Counted from the stretch's first letter, positions 16,791 through 26,018 are shown. The stretch is 34,785 bases of DNA from Bacillota bacterium (GCA_023397245.1 JAEWUH010000008.1:1-34785), one strand, 5' to 3'. Program-made: numbers and translations. Notes: generated by a model from the letters alone, not told the origin.

Positions 16791-17816
16791 TTAACCCTCT
16801 TTTTTCCCCTTAATAAGCGGAAGGGTAACCTCCACCTCGGTACCCACATTCAGCGTACTGCACATACAAATCCCGTATTCTTCCCCGAACAGAAGCTTAA
16901 TCCTGTTATTGACATTTACAATCGCAATGCCCCCGTGGTTCTCACTGTCCGGTTTAATATAATCAAGGGTTGTCTTGCTAAGCTTGTCATTAATTTCCCT
17001 TAGACGTTCTTCCGTCATCCCGATTCCGTTGTCATGTATGGTAATGATTAAGCGGGATGCGGTTGCTTCCAGCTTGATTCGCACGTTCCCGCTCCCGATT
17101 TTCCGTTCGATTCCGTGATAAATGGCATTTTCAACAATGGGCTGCAGGGTAAGCTTGGGCAGCTTATAGGACATGATTTCCATTTCGTCTTCCGCATCGT
17201 ATTCTACGCTGAGGTTCAATCGTTCCCCAAAACGATACCGCTGAATAATGTAATAATTATTCACATTTGTCAGTTCGTCTTCCAGGGTTACCAGATTTTC
17301 AACGTTTGAGATGGTATAACGAAAAAATGTAGCCAGTGCTTCCGTCATCTTGGCTACATTCTCCAGACCCGCGTTCAGTGTTTCACCGCGGATCCCCTCC
17401 AGCGTATTATACAGGAAGTGCGGATTGATCTGGTTTTGCAAAGCAAGGTACTGCGCCTGCTTTTTGGTTGCGTTCATCAAGTCCTCCGTGTTCATAATAT
17501 CCTGGACTTTTTTTATAACTTCTTCAATCTCCGGACTGAGAAAGACGTTCTGGTTAAAGATTTCATGGATAATGTATCCCGTAACAAAAAGATGAAGGAC
17601 CGTGGCACTTTCCATGTACGGCCGATAAACCCATTTGTAAAACACATAGGCGGTTACACCCAGCAGGAAATACCCGATCACGGCAAAAACCAGATATTTG
17701 CGCTCCTGAATTGCAATCACCGTAAAAACCGTTAGGAAAATGAACATCAGTGCAGCCAGGACAGTATAAAGCCATGCAATGCGGTTTGAAATATACCGCA
17801 TTTTATAAAATTTCAT
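16791..17816 (-). CDS. Short membrane histidine kinase without sensor domain (LytS/YesM type)
   Basis: This 341-residue kinase has two adjacent transmembrane helices (about 13-36 and 41-64) joined by only about four residues (QERK). It therefore has essentially no extracellular part. A cytoplasmic linker of about 60 residues follows. The phosphoacceptor is His133 in QINPHFLYNTLEG, and the ATP-binding lobe has LQPIVENAIYHGIE and IHDNGIGM. No HAMP domain is evident. The start is the ATG at 17816, preceded by GGAGGCGG; the frame extends 13 codons further. It lies 13 bp after its response regulator and one base before the dead ABC protein. Kinases of this shape usually receive their signal from another membrane protein, here plausibly the sugar transporter. 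Confidence 0.92.
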   Translation of the reverse strand: MKFYKMRYISNRIAWLYTVLAALMFIFLTVFTVIAIQERKYLVFAVIGYFLLGVTAYVFYKWVYRPYMESATVLHLFVTGYIIHEIFNQNVFLSPEIEEVIKKVQDIMNTEDLMNATKKQAQYLALQNQINPHFLYNTLEGIRGETLNAGLENVAKMTEALATFFRYTISNVENLVTLEDELTNVNNYYIIQRYRFGERLNLSVEYDAEDEMEIMSYKLPKLTLQPIVENAIYHGIERKIGSGNVRIKLEATASRLIITIHDNGIGMTEERLREINDKLSKTTLDYIKPDSENHGGIAIVNVNNRIKLLFGEEYGICMCSTLNVGTEVEVTLPLIKGKKEG

Positions 17817-17829
17817 TTTTCCGCCTCCG

Positions 17830-19443
17830 TCAGGAGTATAGTTTTCGATATTCATTGGGATTCAGCCCGATATTTTTTTTAAAGCTTTTTGTAAAATTCT
17901 TTAAATCGTTGTACCCAACCTGCTCGCATATCACGGCAACGCTCAGACCGGTTTCCCTGAGAAGTTCTTTGGCTCTATTCATTCGGATTTCAGAAAGATA
18001 ATCCATGAAGTTGCTGCCGCTTTCCTTTTTAAACAGCGTGCTGAAATAACTTGCGTTAAATCCCACAAGGCTGCTCACCTGCTCTAACGTGACCGGCTTC
18101 ATGTAATTCTGCTGAATATACTGTTTTGCCAGGCGGATCGGTTTCGTATCCGCCTGCTTTTTATCTTCAATGATCGCTTCAAGGGACTCCCCTACCATAA
18201 TGGACAAATATTCAAAAATCTGGCCGACCGAGCTGCATCGGCTCGCATGGATGCAAAACTTCTCATAGAATTCATCACCGTGGTTGATCTGTATGCGGTT
18301 GTTTCTGAGATGGTTAAGGTACATTTCAACCGTATGCTTGGTTACGGAAAATATTTCGAAGCCGTTGAGCTTTTCTGTTTCTATCTGCTTTTTCAGCACA
18401 GCAATGCAGTTTAATACGGCGTCTTTGTCCAAAACCTCAAGAGCGGCGCCCATTGTTTTATTCAGCTCCGCCAGCAGCGCGTCTTCCTTTTGCGGTTCCA
18501 TATGTACTGCCACGTCTTCAATAAATCTGCCCGTCCCCAAAAGCAGCCTCTGCCCGATTTCATACCTTGCGACCCGGAACGATTCCTTCAGCTGCCCGAT
18601 TTTCTCCACGGCCGAACCCGCGGCAATCGTAAACTCATGCTGTTCAAACACCGTTTTCTGTACCATCAGCTCGTCAAAAACCAGTTTCAGATTCTTTCGG
18701 ACCGTTTTTTTATTGTCTGCGCTGAAATTCAGGATACAGTACGTCGTACTGTCATCCGGATAAATTTCCATATCATAGCACTGCTCCTTAAGAAAGTTGC
18801 TCAGAAGCTGTGCTACCTTATCCTCCAGGATGTTAATGGTATTGTTGTACTGATCCTCAAAGCTGCAGTCAATTTTAACCGCGCATACCTCAAAAAGGCC
18901 CGGGCGGAATGAAAAATGATAATTTTCGTTCACCGCTTCAAGGGTCATATTCTCCGTAGTCATTCCCTTTTTTAACAGCCGCTCTGTAAAAAGGTTTGCG
19001 CGCAGCTTATCCACATCGCTTTTTAAACGTTTTTTCAGACGCTCCTCATTGCTCAGCTGCTCTGTCCGCTGGATATACCTTTCACGCATTTTACCAAGGG
19101 CGGCCAAGAGGTCCTCCTTCTTGATCGGCTTTAAAAGGTAATCGCTCACGCCGTATTTGATTGCGTTCTGTGCATATTCAAAATGACGGTAGCCGCTGAT
19201 AATAATAAAATCGAGATTTTCCTTTATATTTTTAGCGCGGCTGATCATTTCCAAACCATCGTAGCCCGGCATGCGGATATCGGTGATCATCAGATCGGGC
19301 GAAAGAGCTTTTATCAAATCCAGAGCTTCCACGCCGTTATGCGCTACTCCCGTAATTTCCATATCCAAAGACTTCCAGTCAATCAGACTGCGAATCAGCT
19401 GGCAGACATTTTCTTCATCGTCTGCAATGATAACCTTGATCAT
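17830..19443 (-). CDS. AraC-family response regulator (YesN type, long form)
   Basis: This is a 537-residue cytoplasmic transcription factor. The receiver domain (1-120) has IADDEE, a probable phosphoacceptor Asp55 (LMITDIRMPG) and the lysine in DYLLKPI. About 300 residues of unassigned middle region follow; this is common in the long YesN-like proteins. The C-terminal 100 residues form a double helix-turn-helix AraC domain (LEQVSSLVGFNASYFSTLF and VAVICEQVGYNDLKNFTKSF). The start follows AAGGAGG. The downstream kinase is the cognate partner. The likely target is the promoter near 15183-15211, which has an activator-dependent look. The target is inference. Confidence 0.93.
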   Translation of the reverse strand: MIKVIIADDEENVCQLIRSLIDWKSLDMEITGVAHNGVEALDLIKALSPDLMITDIRMPGYDGLEMISRAKNIKENLDFIIISGYRHFEYAQNAIKYGVSDYLLKPIKKEDLLAALGKMRERYIQRTEQLSNEERLKKRLKSDVDKLRANLFTERLLKKGMTTENMTLEAVNENYHFSFRPGLFEVCAVKIDCSFEDQYNNTINILEDKVAQLLSNFLKEQCYDMEIYPDDSTTYCILNFSADNKKTVRKNLKLVFDELMVQKTVFEQHEFTIAAGSAVEKIGQLKESFRVARYEIGQRLLLGTGRFIEDVAVHMEPQKEDALLAELNKTMGAALEVLDKDAVLNCIAVLKKQIETEKLNGFEIFSVTKHTVEMYLNHLRNNRIQINHGDEFYEKFCIHASRCSSVGQIFEYLSIMVGESLEAIIEDKKQADTKPIRLAKQYIQQNYMKPVTLEQVSSLVGFNASYFSTLFKKESGSNFMDYLSEIRMNRAKELLRETGLSVAVICEQVGYNDLKNFTKSFKKNIGLNPNEYRKLYS

Positions 19444-19471
19444 ACTTTCCTCCTTCTGCGTACAAAAAAGT

Positions 19472-20119
19472 CTAGTTTAAGAACATTTCAGATTCTATAT
19501 ATGCACAAATAAAGTGGTAAACCGCCAAATGGCATTCCTGAATATGATAGGTTTCACTTTCCGGAGCAATTACGCCGTAATCCGCAATTTTTCCTATTTT
19601 CCCTCCGTCACGCCCTGAAAGGGCAATGGAAACCGCCCCGGCCGCCTTTGCCGCCATCAGCGCATAAGCAATATTTAACGAATTGCCGGAAGTACTGATT
19701 CCGATCACCGCATCCCCTTTTGCCGCATAGCCAATCACCTGCTGGGCATATACAAGATCCGGATCAACGTCGTTGCTGAAAGCCGATATCAATGCGGTAT
19801 GCGCGTTCAGGGAAATGGCCGGAAGCCCCTGCTGGAGTTTTTGCGCAGCGGCCAAACCCTCTGCCCCGCCGATTTGCTCAAACCGGTTCAGGAGCTCTTT
19901 TCCCAACGGTCTTTTTAAAAGAAACCCCTTCATCAGTTCGCCTACAATATGGCCGCTGTCCGCGCAGCTCCCCCCGTTTCCGCAGATTAACACCTTTCCG
20001 CCGTTCTGATAAGTGTGCAGCAGGACATTGCAAACATCCAGAATATTGTTTTTTAAAGGGAGCAAATTCCCCTGCCGGTCAAAAAAATCCTTATAAAGCT
20101 GTTCGGTACGCTGTTTCAT
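19472..20119 (-). CDS. SIS-domain sugar-phosphate isomerase, GmhA-like
   Basis: This 215-residue protein has a single SIS domain. Phosphate-binding loops are visible as GNGGSCADSGHIVGEL (about 47-62) and GISTSGNSLNIAYAL (about 139-153). A C-terminal QECHLAVYH motif resembles GmhA (sedoheptulose-7-phosphate isomerase) and DiaA. The length suits that family. Because it sits between a ROK kinase and a sugar two-component system, a catabolic aldose/ketose-phosphate isomerase seems more likely than heptose synthesis. The gap to the kinase gene is only 6 bp. The exact substrate cannot be read from the sequence. Confidence 0.85.
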   Translation of the reverse strand: MKQRTEQLYKDFFDRQGNLLPLKNNILDVCNVLLHTYQNGGKVLICGNGGSCADSGHIVGELMKGFLLKRPLGKELLNRFEQIGGAEGLAAAQKLQQGLPAISLNAHTALISAFSNDVDPDLVYAQQVIGYAAKGDAVIGISTSGNSLNIAYALMAAKAAGAVSIALSGRDGGKIGKIADYGVIAPESETYHIQECHLAVYHFICAYIESEMFLN

Positions 20120-20125
20120 ATTTTA

Positions 20126-21103
20126 TTACTCCAATCCAAGATGATATTCGGCAACCATTAATCCGGCAATGTCCCCGACCGATTCTGACAACTGACTTGG
20201 CAATACCCTGCAGGCCTTTCGAACCGCCGGAAGGGTTTCCCGTTCAATTACCTGCTCTGCGTATGGCCAGATTTCTTCGTAATTCCTGACAAAAATACTT
20301 CCGATAATAATACGTTCCGGATTCAGCAGATCCATTAAAACAGACAGGCCCTTTCCCAGCTGCAGGCCCACCCGCTTCAGAATTTCCAGCGCCAGCGGGT
20401 CTCCTTGTTTTGCCGCGATGCCCACCCGGGCGGCGGTGATCTGCTCCAGCTCCTCCGCATTTCTGCAAAGGCCCGTTTCATGCCCGACCTGAAGCTCCTC
20501 CCGTATCATCATCTTTGCAAGCTGGGCAATTCCCCCGCCGCTGCAAAAGCCTTCAAAGGAGCCCATTTTCCCGTAGCCGGCGGGGCCGTAATCAGAAAGG
20601 CGCATATGGCCGATTTCTCCGGCCATATCACAGATCCCGCTGTACAGCCGTCCGTCCAGTATCATACCGGCTCCAAGCCCGGTGCCAAACGTCATAAAAA
20701 TGATATTGGAAGCACCTCGCCCCGCCCCCAGTTTCCACTCTGCAAGCGCACAGGCGTTGGCGTCGTTACAGAGCCAGGCCGGGATTCCCGTCCTGCTCTG
20801 AAAATAGTCCGTGATGGGAATGTTGTCCCACCCCGGGAGGTTCGGCGGCGAAAGAATAATTCCTGTTTTGCTGTTCAAAGGCCCTCCGCAGCTAATCCCG
20901 ATTCCCTGTATTTTTTGGGAACCGTCTGCTCTGCCCGCACAGGAAAGAATATCCTCCGCCAGCAAGTCCAGCATTTGCTGCGGAGTATACTCCCCTGTTT
21001 TCCTTACGCTGCATTTATGTATGATAGCGGCGCCCGCTTCTGAAATTTCACCTAAGCTGACCGCGCACTTGGTTCCGCCGATATCGACCCCGATGACAAA
21101 CAT
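20126..21103 (-). CDS. ROK-family sugar kinase lacking the zinc-binding cysteines
   Basis: This is a 325-residue cytoplasmic kinase. The phosphate loop DIGGTK begins at Asp7 and the catalytic aspartate is in NDANACAL (Asp114). GEIGH (162-166) supplies the usual histidine. In most ROK proteins a CxCGxxGC motif follows. Here the aligned segment AGYGKMGS (175-182) keeps the glycines but replaces all three cysteines with Ala, Tyr and Ser. There is no N-terminal DNA-binding domain, so it is a kinase and not a repressor. It probably phosphorylates the imported sugar or an isomerised product. It lies 17 bp after the ROK repressor gene. Confidence 0.9.
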   Translation of the reverse strand: MFVIGVDIGGTKCAVSLGEISEAGAAIIHKCSVRKTGEYTPQQMLDLLAEDILSCAGRADGSQKIQGIGISCGGPLNSKTGIILSPPNLPGWDNIPITDYFQSRTGIPAWLCNDANACALAEWKLGAGRGASNIIFMTFGTGLGAGMILDGRLYSGICDMAGEIGHMRLSDYGPAGYGKMGSFEGFCSGGGIAQLAKMMIREELQVGHETGLCRNAEELEQITAARVGIAAKQGDPLALEILKRVGLQLGKGLSVLMDLLNPERIIIGSIFVRNYEEIWPYAEQVIERETLPAVRKACRVLPSQLSESVGDIAGLMVAEYHLGLE

Positions 21104-21120
21104 GCTTTTTCTCCCCTCTC

Positions 21121-22281
21121 TTATATTAACTTCCCGCTTGCAAAAAGACGGTCCAAAACCAGGCAGGCGCTTCCATATAACGGTGCGTCAAATCCAAACG
21201 GTGATTTTTGCACCCGTATTTTCAAATAATCCTGTGAAAACTTTTTACTGTTCACTTCATTTTCCAAAAGGCTGATATAGCGGTCGGGAAGGAAAGAGCC
21301 CTCGTAGCCAATAAATATTGCCTGCGGGTTTAATAGATTTACCTGATCGATAACGGCATAGGATAATTTGCTGATCATGTCCGTTAAAATGGAGTCAACG
21401 CGCGGATCATCGGCCCGCTCGCAGAATTGTTCAAATGAAAGCTTCCAATTTGTGGATTTCTCCAGCTTTTCCAGCATTACCGGCTCGCTGATATAGCATT
21501 CAAGGCAGCCCCTCCGCCCGCAGGCACAGGGCAGCCCCTGACAGTCAATGCTGGTATGCCCCAGCTCTCCCACAAAGCCGCTGCCGTTTTGATAAAGCCT
21601 GTCATCCGCAATGATTCCCGAACCAATGCCGTGTGAAATTCCCACAAACAGAAAATCATGGTATTCCTTACCGGCTCCGTACAGTTTTTCCGCCAGAGCT
21701 GCCGCATTCATATCATTGTTTACCATCACATCAAAATGATAACGTTCCTGCAAAAGTCTGGCCAGCGGCATATTTACGATGCCAAAGAAATCCGGCGGAT
21801 TTAAAATCGTACCGCTCAAAGCGTCAAGAGGCCCCACTACCGAAACGCCGCATCCCAGAATATTCTGTTCCTCGGCGTATAACCGGTCCAGAACAGCAAG
21901 AAGCTTTTCAAATACGGATTCCGGCGTTTCCTTGCCGAACGTTACCGCTTCCTTTTTCAGCACCTGAAGCTTCAAATCAAAAAGGCCGGCGTAGCAGCCG
22001 TTCCGTGAAAGATTTACCCCTAAAACTTTGGGCGCCGTGGACGCAACCGTTAGGATAATCGGATTTCTTCCCACACCCGGATTGCGGTTGGTTGTACTTT
22101 CAATCAGGTAACCGCTCTCCAGCAGGTCGGAGATAATATTGGTAATCGCCATTTTTGTCAGGCCGGTTGTCTGGGAAAGCTGAATTCTCGACGGCTCACT
22201 GTTGGTGCATATTAATTTGAGCAGCAGCCCGCGATTTTTACATTTTAAATTCTGACTGTTCATACCCGATTTTTTTGGCAC
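21121..22281 (-). CDS. ROK-family transcriptional repressor (XylR/NagC type)
   Basis: This is a 386-residue regulator. An N-terminal winged helix-turn-helix (about residues 10-65, SRIQLSQTTGLTKMAITNII) precedes a ROK sugar-binding domain with an intact zinc motif CACGRRGC and GELGH. I chose the GTG at 22281, which has GAGGTG six bases upstream; an ATG 18 bases later and a longer frame to 22344 have weaker sites. It starts the long minus-strand cluster and is divergent from the pfkB operon. An inverted repeat ATTAGTA/TACTAAT of XylR style lies in the shared intergenic region and is its likely operator. Confidence 0.9.
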   Translation of the reverse strand: MPKKSGMNSQNLKCKNRGLLLKLICTNSEPSRIQLSQTTGLTKMAITNIISDLLESGYLIESTTNRNPGVGRNPIILTVASTAPKVLGVNLSRNGCYAGLFDLKLQVLKKEAVTFGKETPESVFEKLLAVLDRLYAEEQNILGCGVSVVGPLDALSGTILNPPDFFGIVNMPLARLLQERYHFDVMVNNDMNAAALAEKLYGAGKEYHDFLFVGISHGIGSGIIADDRLYQNGSGFVGELGHTSIDCQGLPCACGRRGCLECYISEPVMLEKLEKSTNWKLSFEQFCERADDPRVDSILTDMISKLSYAVIDQVNLLNPQAIFIGYEGSFLPDRYISLLENEVNSKKFSQDYLKIRVQKSPFGFDAPLYGSACLVLDRLFASGKLI

Positions 22282-22315
22282 ATTATACACCTCATTAAAA
22301 TTATCATAAAATTGA

Positions 22316-22338
22316 ATTAGTATATTGACTTTACTAAT
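22316..22338. promoter_or_regulatory. Probable ROK/XylR-type operator
   Basis: ATTAGTA (22316-22322) and TACTAAT (22332-22338) are perfect inverted arms with a 9-bp spacer. The TTAGT...ACTAA pattern matches the style of XylR operators in Firmicutes. It overlaps the -35 of the plus-strand promoter and lies 35 bp upstream of the ROK repressor gene. Binding would block the catabolic operon and could also autoregulate the repressor. Confidence 0.65.
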
Positions 22339-22354
22339 ATACACATTATATAAT
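22325..22354 (+). promoter_or_regulatory. Sigma-A promoter of the pfkB-isomerase-aldolase operon
   Basis: TTGACT (22325-22330) and a perfect TATAAT (22349-22354) are separated by 18 bp. The -35 falls inside the spacer of the inverted repeat described as the ROK operator. The start codon of the PfkB gene is about 85 bp further on, leaving an untranslated leader with no evident structure. Confidence 0.7.
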
Positions 22355-22443
22355 AGCTGTGTTGTAAATCAAGGGGTTTTATTGAAAAATCATAAATTTC
22401 CTTGGTGTTTCGCCCTTTTTAACCTGTGAAAAGAAGTGAATGT

Positions 22444-23388
22444 ATGAAAAAAATCCTTTGTATTGGAAGTGTGACCACCGATATACTGATTTCACCCGCC
22501 GACAGCATTCCTTCTCCCGGAACGATGCGCAGTGTGAAAAGCGTAACGACGCATGTGGGCGGCTGCGCTTCAAACGCCGCGATTGATCTGGCAAAACTCG
22601 GCGCGCCCGCAATGCTTTCCTGCAAGGTAGGAAAAGACATTTTCGGCGATTTTGTGATCCATACGTCCGAATCGGCCGGGGTTGATGTCAGCAGCGTGGT
22701 TCAGGATGCGTCTGTGAGTACCACTACTTCCGTAGTATGTATCAATTCCGGCGGGGAACGCAGTATGTTTTACAATCCCGGCTCGACATCCGCCTTTACG
22801 AAAGAAGATATTTCAGAGGAAGCCCTCTCCAAAAGCGATATCGTGTTCGTTGCGGGCTCATTGATTCTTACCGCGTTTGACGGAAGCCCATGCGCTGAAT
22901 TTCTTCGCCGGGCACAGGAGACCGGTAAGTATACGGTAATGGATACCGCCTGGGATTTCGATGATGTCTGGCTCCCAAAAGTCAGGGATTCCATCCGCTA
23001 CCTGGATTTGTTTATGCCCAGCTACGAAGAGGCCTCAAAAATTTCCGGAGAAACGGAGCTTGCCGGAATAGCGGATGCGTTCTTTGCAATGGGCGCCAAA
23101 AACGTCATTATTAAGATCGGTAAAGACGGCGCATACGTTTGCGAGCAGAACGGCAGCCGCTACATACTGCCCACTTACAATTTTGTGAAGCCTGTGGATA
23201 CCACCGGAGCGGGCGATTCATTTTGCGCGGGATTTCTTTGCGGCTTGGCTCAGGGCTGGGATTACAGGCAAAGCGGTCAGTTTGCCAACGCTGTGGGGAC
23301 GCATTGCGTCATGGAGATCGGCGCATCCTCCGGAATCAAATCCATTGAAGAAATCCTTCGGTTTATGAAAGCACACCCATTATTATAA
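22444..23388 (+). CDS. PfkB-family carbohydrate kinase
   Basis: This is a 314-residue cytoplasmic sugar kinase of the ribokinase family. The N-terminal GGCASNAAIDLAKLG segment and the C-terminal ATP/anion-hole motif DTTGAGDSFCAGFL, with its catalytic aspartate, are both present. The ATG at 22444 follows AAGAAGTGA; a GTG 18 bases upstream lacks a binding site. It is the first gene of an operon with a D-lyxose isomerase-like protein and a class II aldolase. A ketose 1-phosphate-forming kinase feeding the aldolase fits this context, but other PfkB substrates are possible. Confidence 0.9.
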   Translation: MKKILCIGSVTTDILISPADSIPSPGTMRSVKSVTTHVGGCASNAAIDLAKLGAPAMLSCKVGKDIFGDFVIHTSESAGVDVSSVVQDASVSTTTSVVCINSGGERSMFYNPGSTSAFTKEDISEEALSKSDIVFVAGSLILTAFDGSPCAEFLRRAQETGKYTVMDTAWDFDDVWLPKVRDSIRYLDLFMPSYEEASKISGETELAGIADAFFAMGAKNVIIKIGKDGAYVCEQNGSRYILPTYNFVKPVDTTGAGDSFCAGFLCGLAQGWDYRQSGQFANAVGTHCVMEIGASSGIKSIEEILRFMKAHPLL

Positions 23389-23955
<567 letters not shown>

Positions 23956-23957
23956 TC

Positions 23958-24812
23958 ATGCTCGTAAATTTAAATAATGTTTTACGCGACGCAAAACAAA
24001 AAAAATACGGCGTGGGCCTGTTTAATACCGTGAACCTTGAAATGGCCAAGGGTGTTCTCGCGGCTGCGGAGGAAAGCCGCTCCCCCGTTATTATAGGCAC
24101 GGCGGAAGTGCTGCTCCCCTTTGCCGGACTGGAAGACCTTGCATCGCTGCTGATTCCGCTGGCAAAAAAAGCGACGGTTCCGGTTGTCGTTCACTTTGAT
24201 CACGGTTTGACTGAAGAAGCCGTTTTGCACGCGATGGATCTGGGCTTTACCTCCGTCATGTATGACTGTTCCACTCTCAATTTTAAGGAAAACTGCAAGG
24301 CGGTGTCCGATCTTGTAAAAATCGCCCATGCAAAGGGGATCACCGTGGAAGGCGAACTGGGCCATGTCGGTGCAAATGACAGCAGCGCGGAGGGAACCGG
24401 CTCTGCCGGCACAGACAGCAGCATTTACACCGAGCCTCAAGAAGCGTTGGATTTTTACAACGCCACAGGCGTGGATGCTCTGGCTGTTGCCTTTGGCACC
24501 GCCCACGGCGCGTATAAAAGCACTCCCAAGCTCGACTTTGAGCGTTTAAAGACCATTTCGGAACGGATAGCCGCTCCTATTGTACTGCACGGCGGTTCCG
24601 GGCTTTCCGAACAGGACTTCAAAAAATCGATTGCCTGCGGCGTCTCCAAATTAAATATCTTTACGGATATCAACTGCGCAGCGGCCAAGGCCGCCCATGA
24701 TTTCTATCAAGAAAACGACGGAATGACCGACTTAATGCCGTCAATTATCGCCGCCGTTAAACAGGCGACCCTGGAAAAGATGAACATTTTCGGAAGTAAC
24801 GGCAAAGCATAG
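23958..24812 (+). CDS. Class II ketose-bisphosphate or ketose-1-phosphate aldolase
   Basis: This is a 284-residue zinc-dependent aldolase of the FbaA/GatY/KbaY family. It shows HFDHG (general-base aspartate and zinc histidine), GELGHVG, AFGTAHGAY, VLHGGSGL and NIFTDIN, which together form the zinc and DHAP-phosphate site. It is translationally close to the isomerase gene (2-bp gap) with GGAGG before the ATG. It should release dihydroxyacetone phosphate plus an aldehyde. Whether the substrate is a bisphosphate or a ketose 1-phosphate cannot be told from the motifs. Confidence 0.9.
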   Translation: MLVNLNNVLRDAKQKKYGVGLFNTVNLEMAKGVLAAAEESRSPVIIGTAEVLLPFAGLEDLASLLIPLAKKATVPVVVHFDHGLTEEAVLHAMDLGFTSVMYDCSTLNFKENCKAVSDLVKIAHAKGITVEGELGHVGANDSSAEGTGSAGTDSSIYTEPQEALDFYNATGVDALAVAFGTAHGAYKSTPKLDFERLKTISERIAAPIVLHGGSGLSEQDFKKSIACGVSKLNIFTDINCAAAKAAHDFYQENDGMTDLMPSIIAAVKQATLEKMNIFGSNGKA

Positions 24813-24829
24813 CGGAAGGAGAATGCCAC

Positions 24830-25843
24830 ATGGATATTCGAAAGCAGCTTGAGTATGTAGGCGATATTTCTCAGCTGATCTCCGTAAGAGAAAGCAGATT
24901 GTCCGGAGGTCGGCAGGAGGGCGTGCGCTCCGTTGAAATCAGCAACGGGGCCGGTTTGGAAGCCACCGTACTGCCTGACCGCTGCATGGATTTTTACCAG
25001 ATTCGTTTTAAGGGGCACAATATCAACTATATCAGTCCCTGCGGTATTGCCGCGCCGCAGTATTTTAACGACAGCGGCGATCGGTTTTTGCGCAACTTTT
25101 TCGTGGGATTTCTCACCACCTGCGGGCTGCAGAACATCGGCGTTCCCAATGTATATCAGGGCAAAGAATACGGCCTGCACGGCAGGCTTTCCAACACGCC
25201 CGCCGAGCAGTTCCGCTGGTCCCGCGAAATAACCGATCATTCACTGGCCGCGGTTCTGTACGGTGAAATGAAAGAAGCCATATTATTCGGTGAAAACCTC
25301 TCTCTGCGCCGCAAAATATCTTTTCCCTACGGCGAAAATAAAATATTACTGGAAGATACGGTTACGAACCACGGTTTTCAGAAAACCCCCTTTATGCTGC
25401 TGTACCATTTCAATTTCGGCTATCCTATGCTGGATGAGGATTCTGTACTATCCCTTGACTCCCTGAAGGTCCAGCCCCGTAATCAGCACGCGGCGGAGCA
25501 TACGGCGGATTGGAATGAAATTGAAGCTCCCCAAGATTTCTTTGAGGAAATGTGTTATTATCACACACTGAAAAAGGATGCGGACGGCTTCGCCTCCTAT
25601 TCATTATATCAGCCAAAACTCAATATCGGTGTAAAAATAAAATTTGACGCACAAAAACTTGATTATTTTTGCCAGTGGAAAATGTTTGGCAAGGGCGAAT
25701 ACGTAATGGGGCTTGAACCGATGAATTCCATGCTGGACGGACACGCGCAGGAAACAGAACAAAACCGGATGAAGTCGCTGGAACCGCAGCAAAGCATAAA
25801 GTATCAATTTGAGGTTTCGTTTTTTGAAAGTAACGACAGATAA
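24830..25843 (+). CDS. DUF4432 aldose-epimerase-like protein
   Basis: This 337-residue protein looks like the DUF4432 branch of the galactose-mutarotase-like fold. Family features include TVLPDRCMDFYQIRF, a YGLHGRLSN segment with the conserved histidine, and MGLEPMNS near the C-terminus. No signal peptide is present, so it is cytoplasmic. It is the last gene of the operon and is followed by a strong hairpin. A sugar mutarotase or epimerase acting on the imported aldose before isomerisation is plausible, but the biochemical role is inferred. Confidence 0.85.
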   Translation: MDIRKQLEYVGDISQLISVRESRLSGGRQEGVRSVEISNGAGLEATVLPDRCMDFYQIRFKGHNINYISPCGIAAPQYFNDSGDRFLRNFFVGFLTTCGLQNIGVPNVYQGKEYGLHGRLSNTPAEQFRWSREITDHSLAAVLYGEMKEAILFGENLSLRRKISFPYGENKILLEDTVTNHGFQKTPFMLLYHFNFGYPMLDEDSVLSLDSLKVQPRNQHAAEHTADWNEIEAPQDFFEEMCYYHTLKKDADGFASYSLYQPKLNIGVKIKFDAQKLDYFCQWKMFGKGEYVMGLEPMNSMLDGHAQETEQNRMKSLEPQQSIKYQFEVSFFESNDR

Positions 25844-25959
25844 AAGTTAAAATGTATCCAAATTATATCCAGAATAATTATTTCCAACGTTCCATTGGGC
25901 TAAGCAGAGTTTTATTTTAGACTTTCCTGATAAAATAGCTTCTCCATAAACAGGCGGCA

Positions 25960-25999
25960 CAAAATGGCCACGAAACTAAAATGTTTCGTGGCCATTTTG
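25960..25999 (+). terminator. Terminator of the DUF4432 operon
   Basis: A perfect 17-bp stem (25960-25976 with 25983-25999) has a 6-base loop TAAAAT. The core is GGCCACGAAAC/GTTTCGTGGCC. The 3' arm ends in ATTTTGCGTTGTT on the plus strand, giving a modest T-rich tail. An almost identical hairpin occurs at 27642-27669 in the opposite orientation, as the terminator of the converging operon. Confidence 0.8.
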
Positions 26000-26018
26000 C
26001 GTTGTTAGGTAAATAAAA

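Noticed and set aside
22282..22287. TATAAT on the minus strand directly before the ROK repressor GTG start
   Set aside because: A promoter here would start transcription inside the coding region and lose the ribosome binding site. It is more likely a chance AT-rich match.
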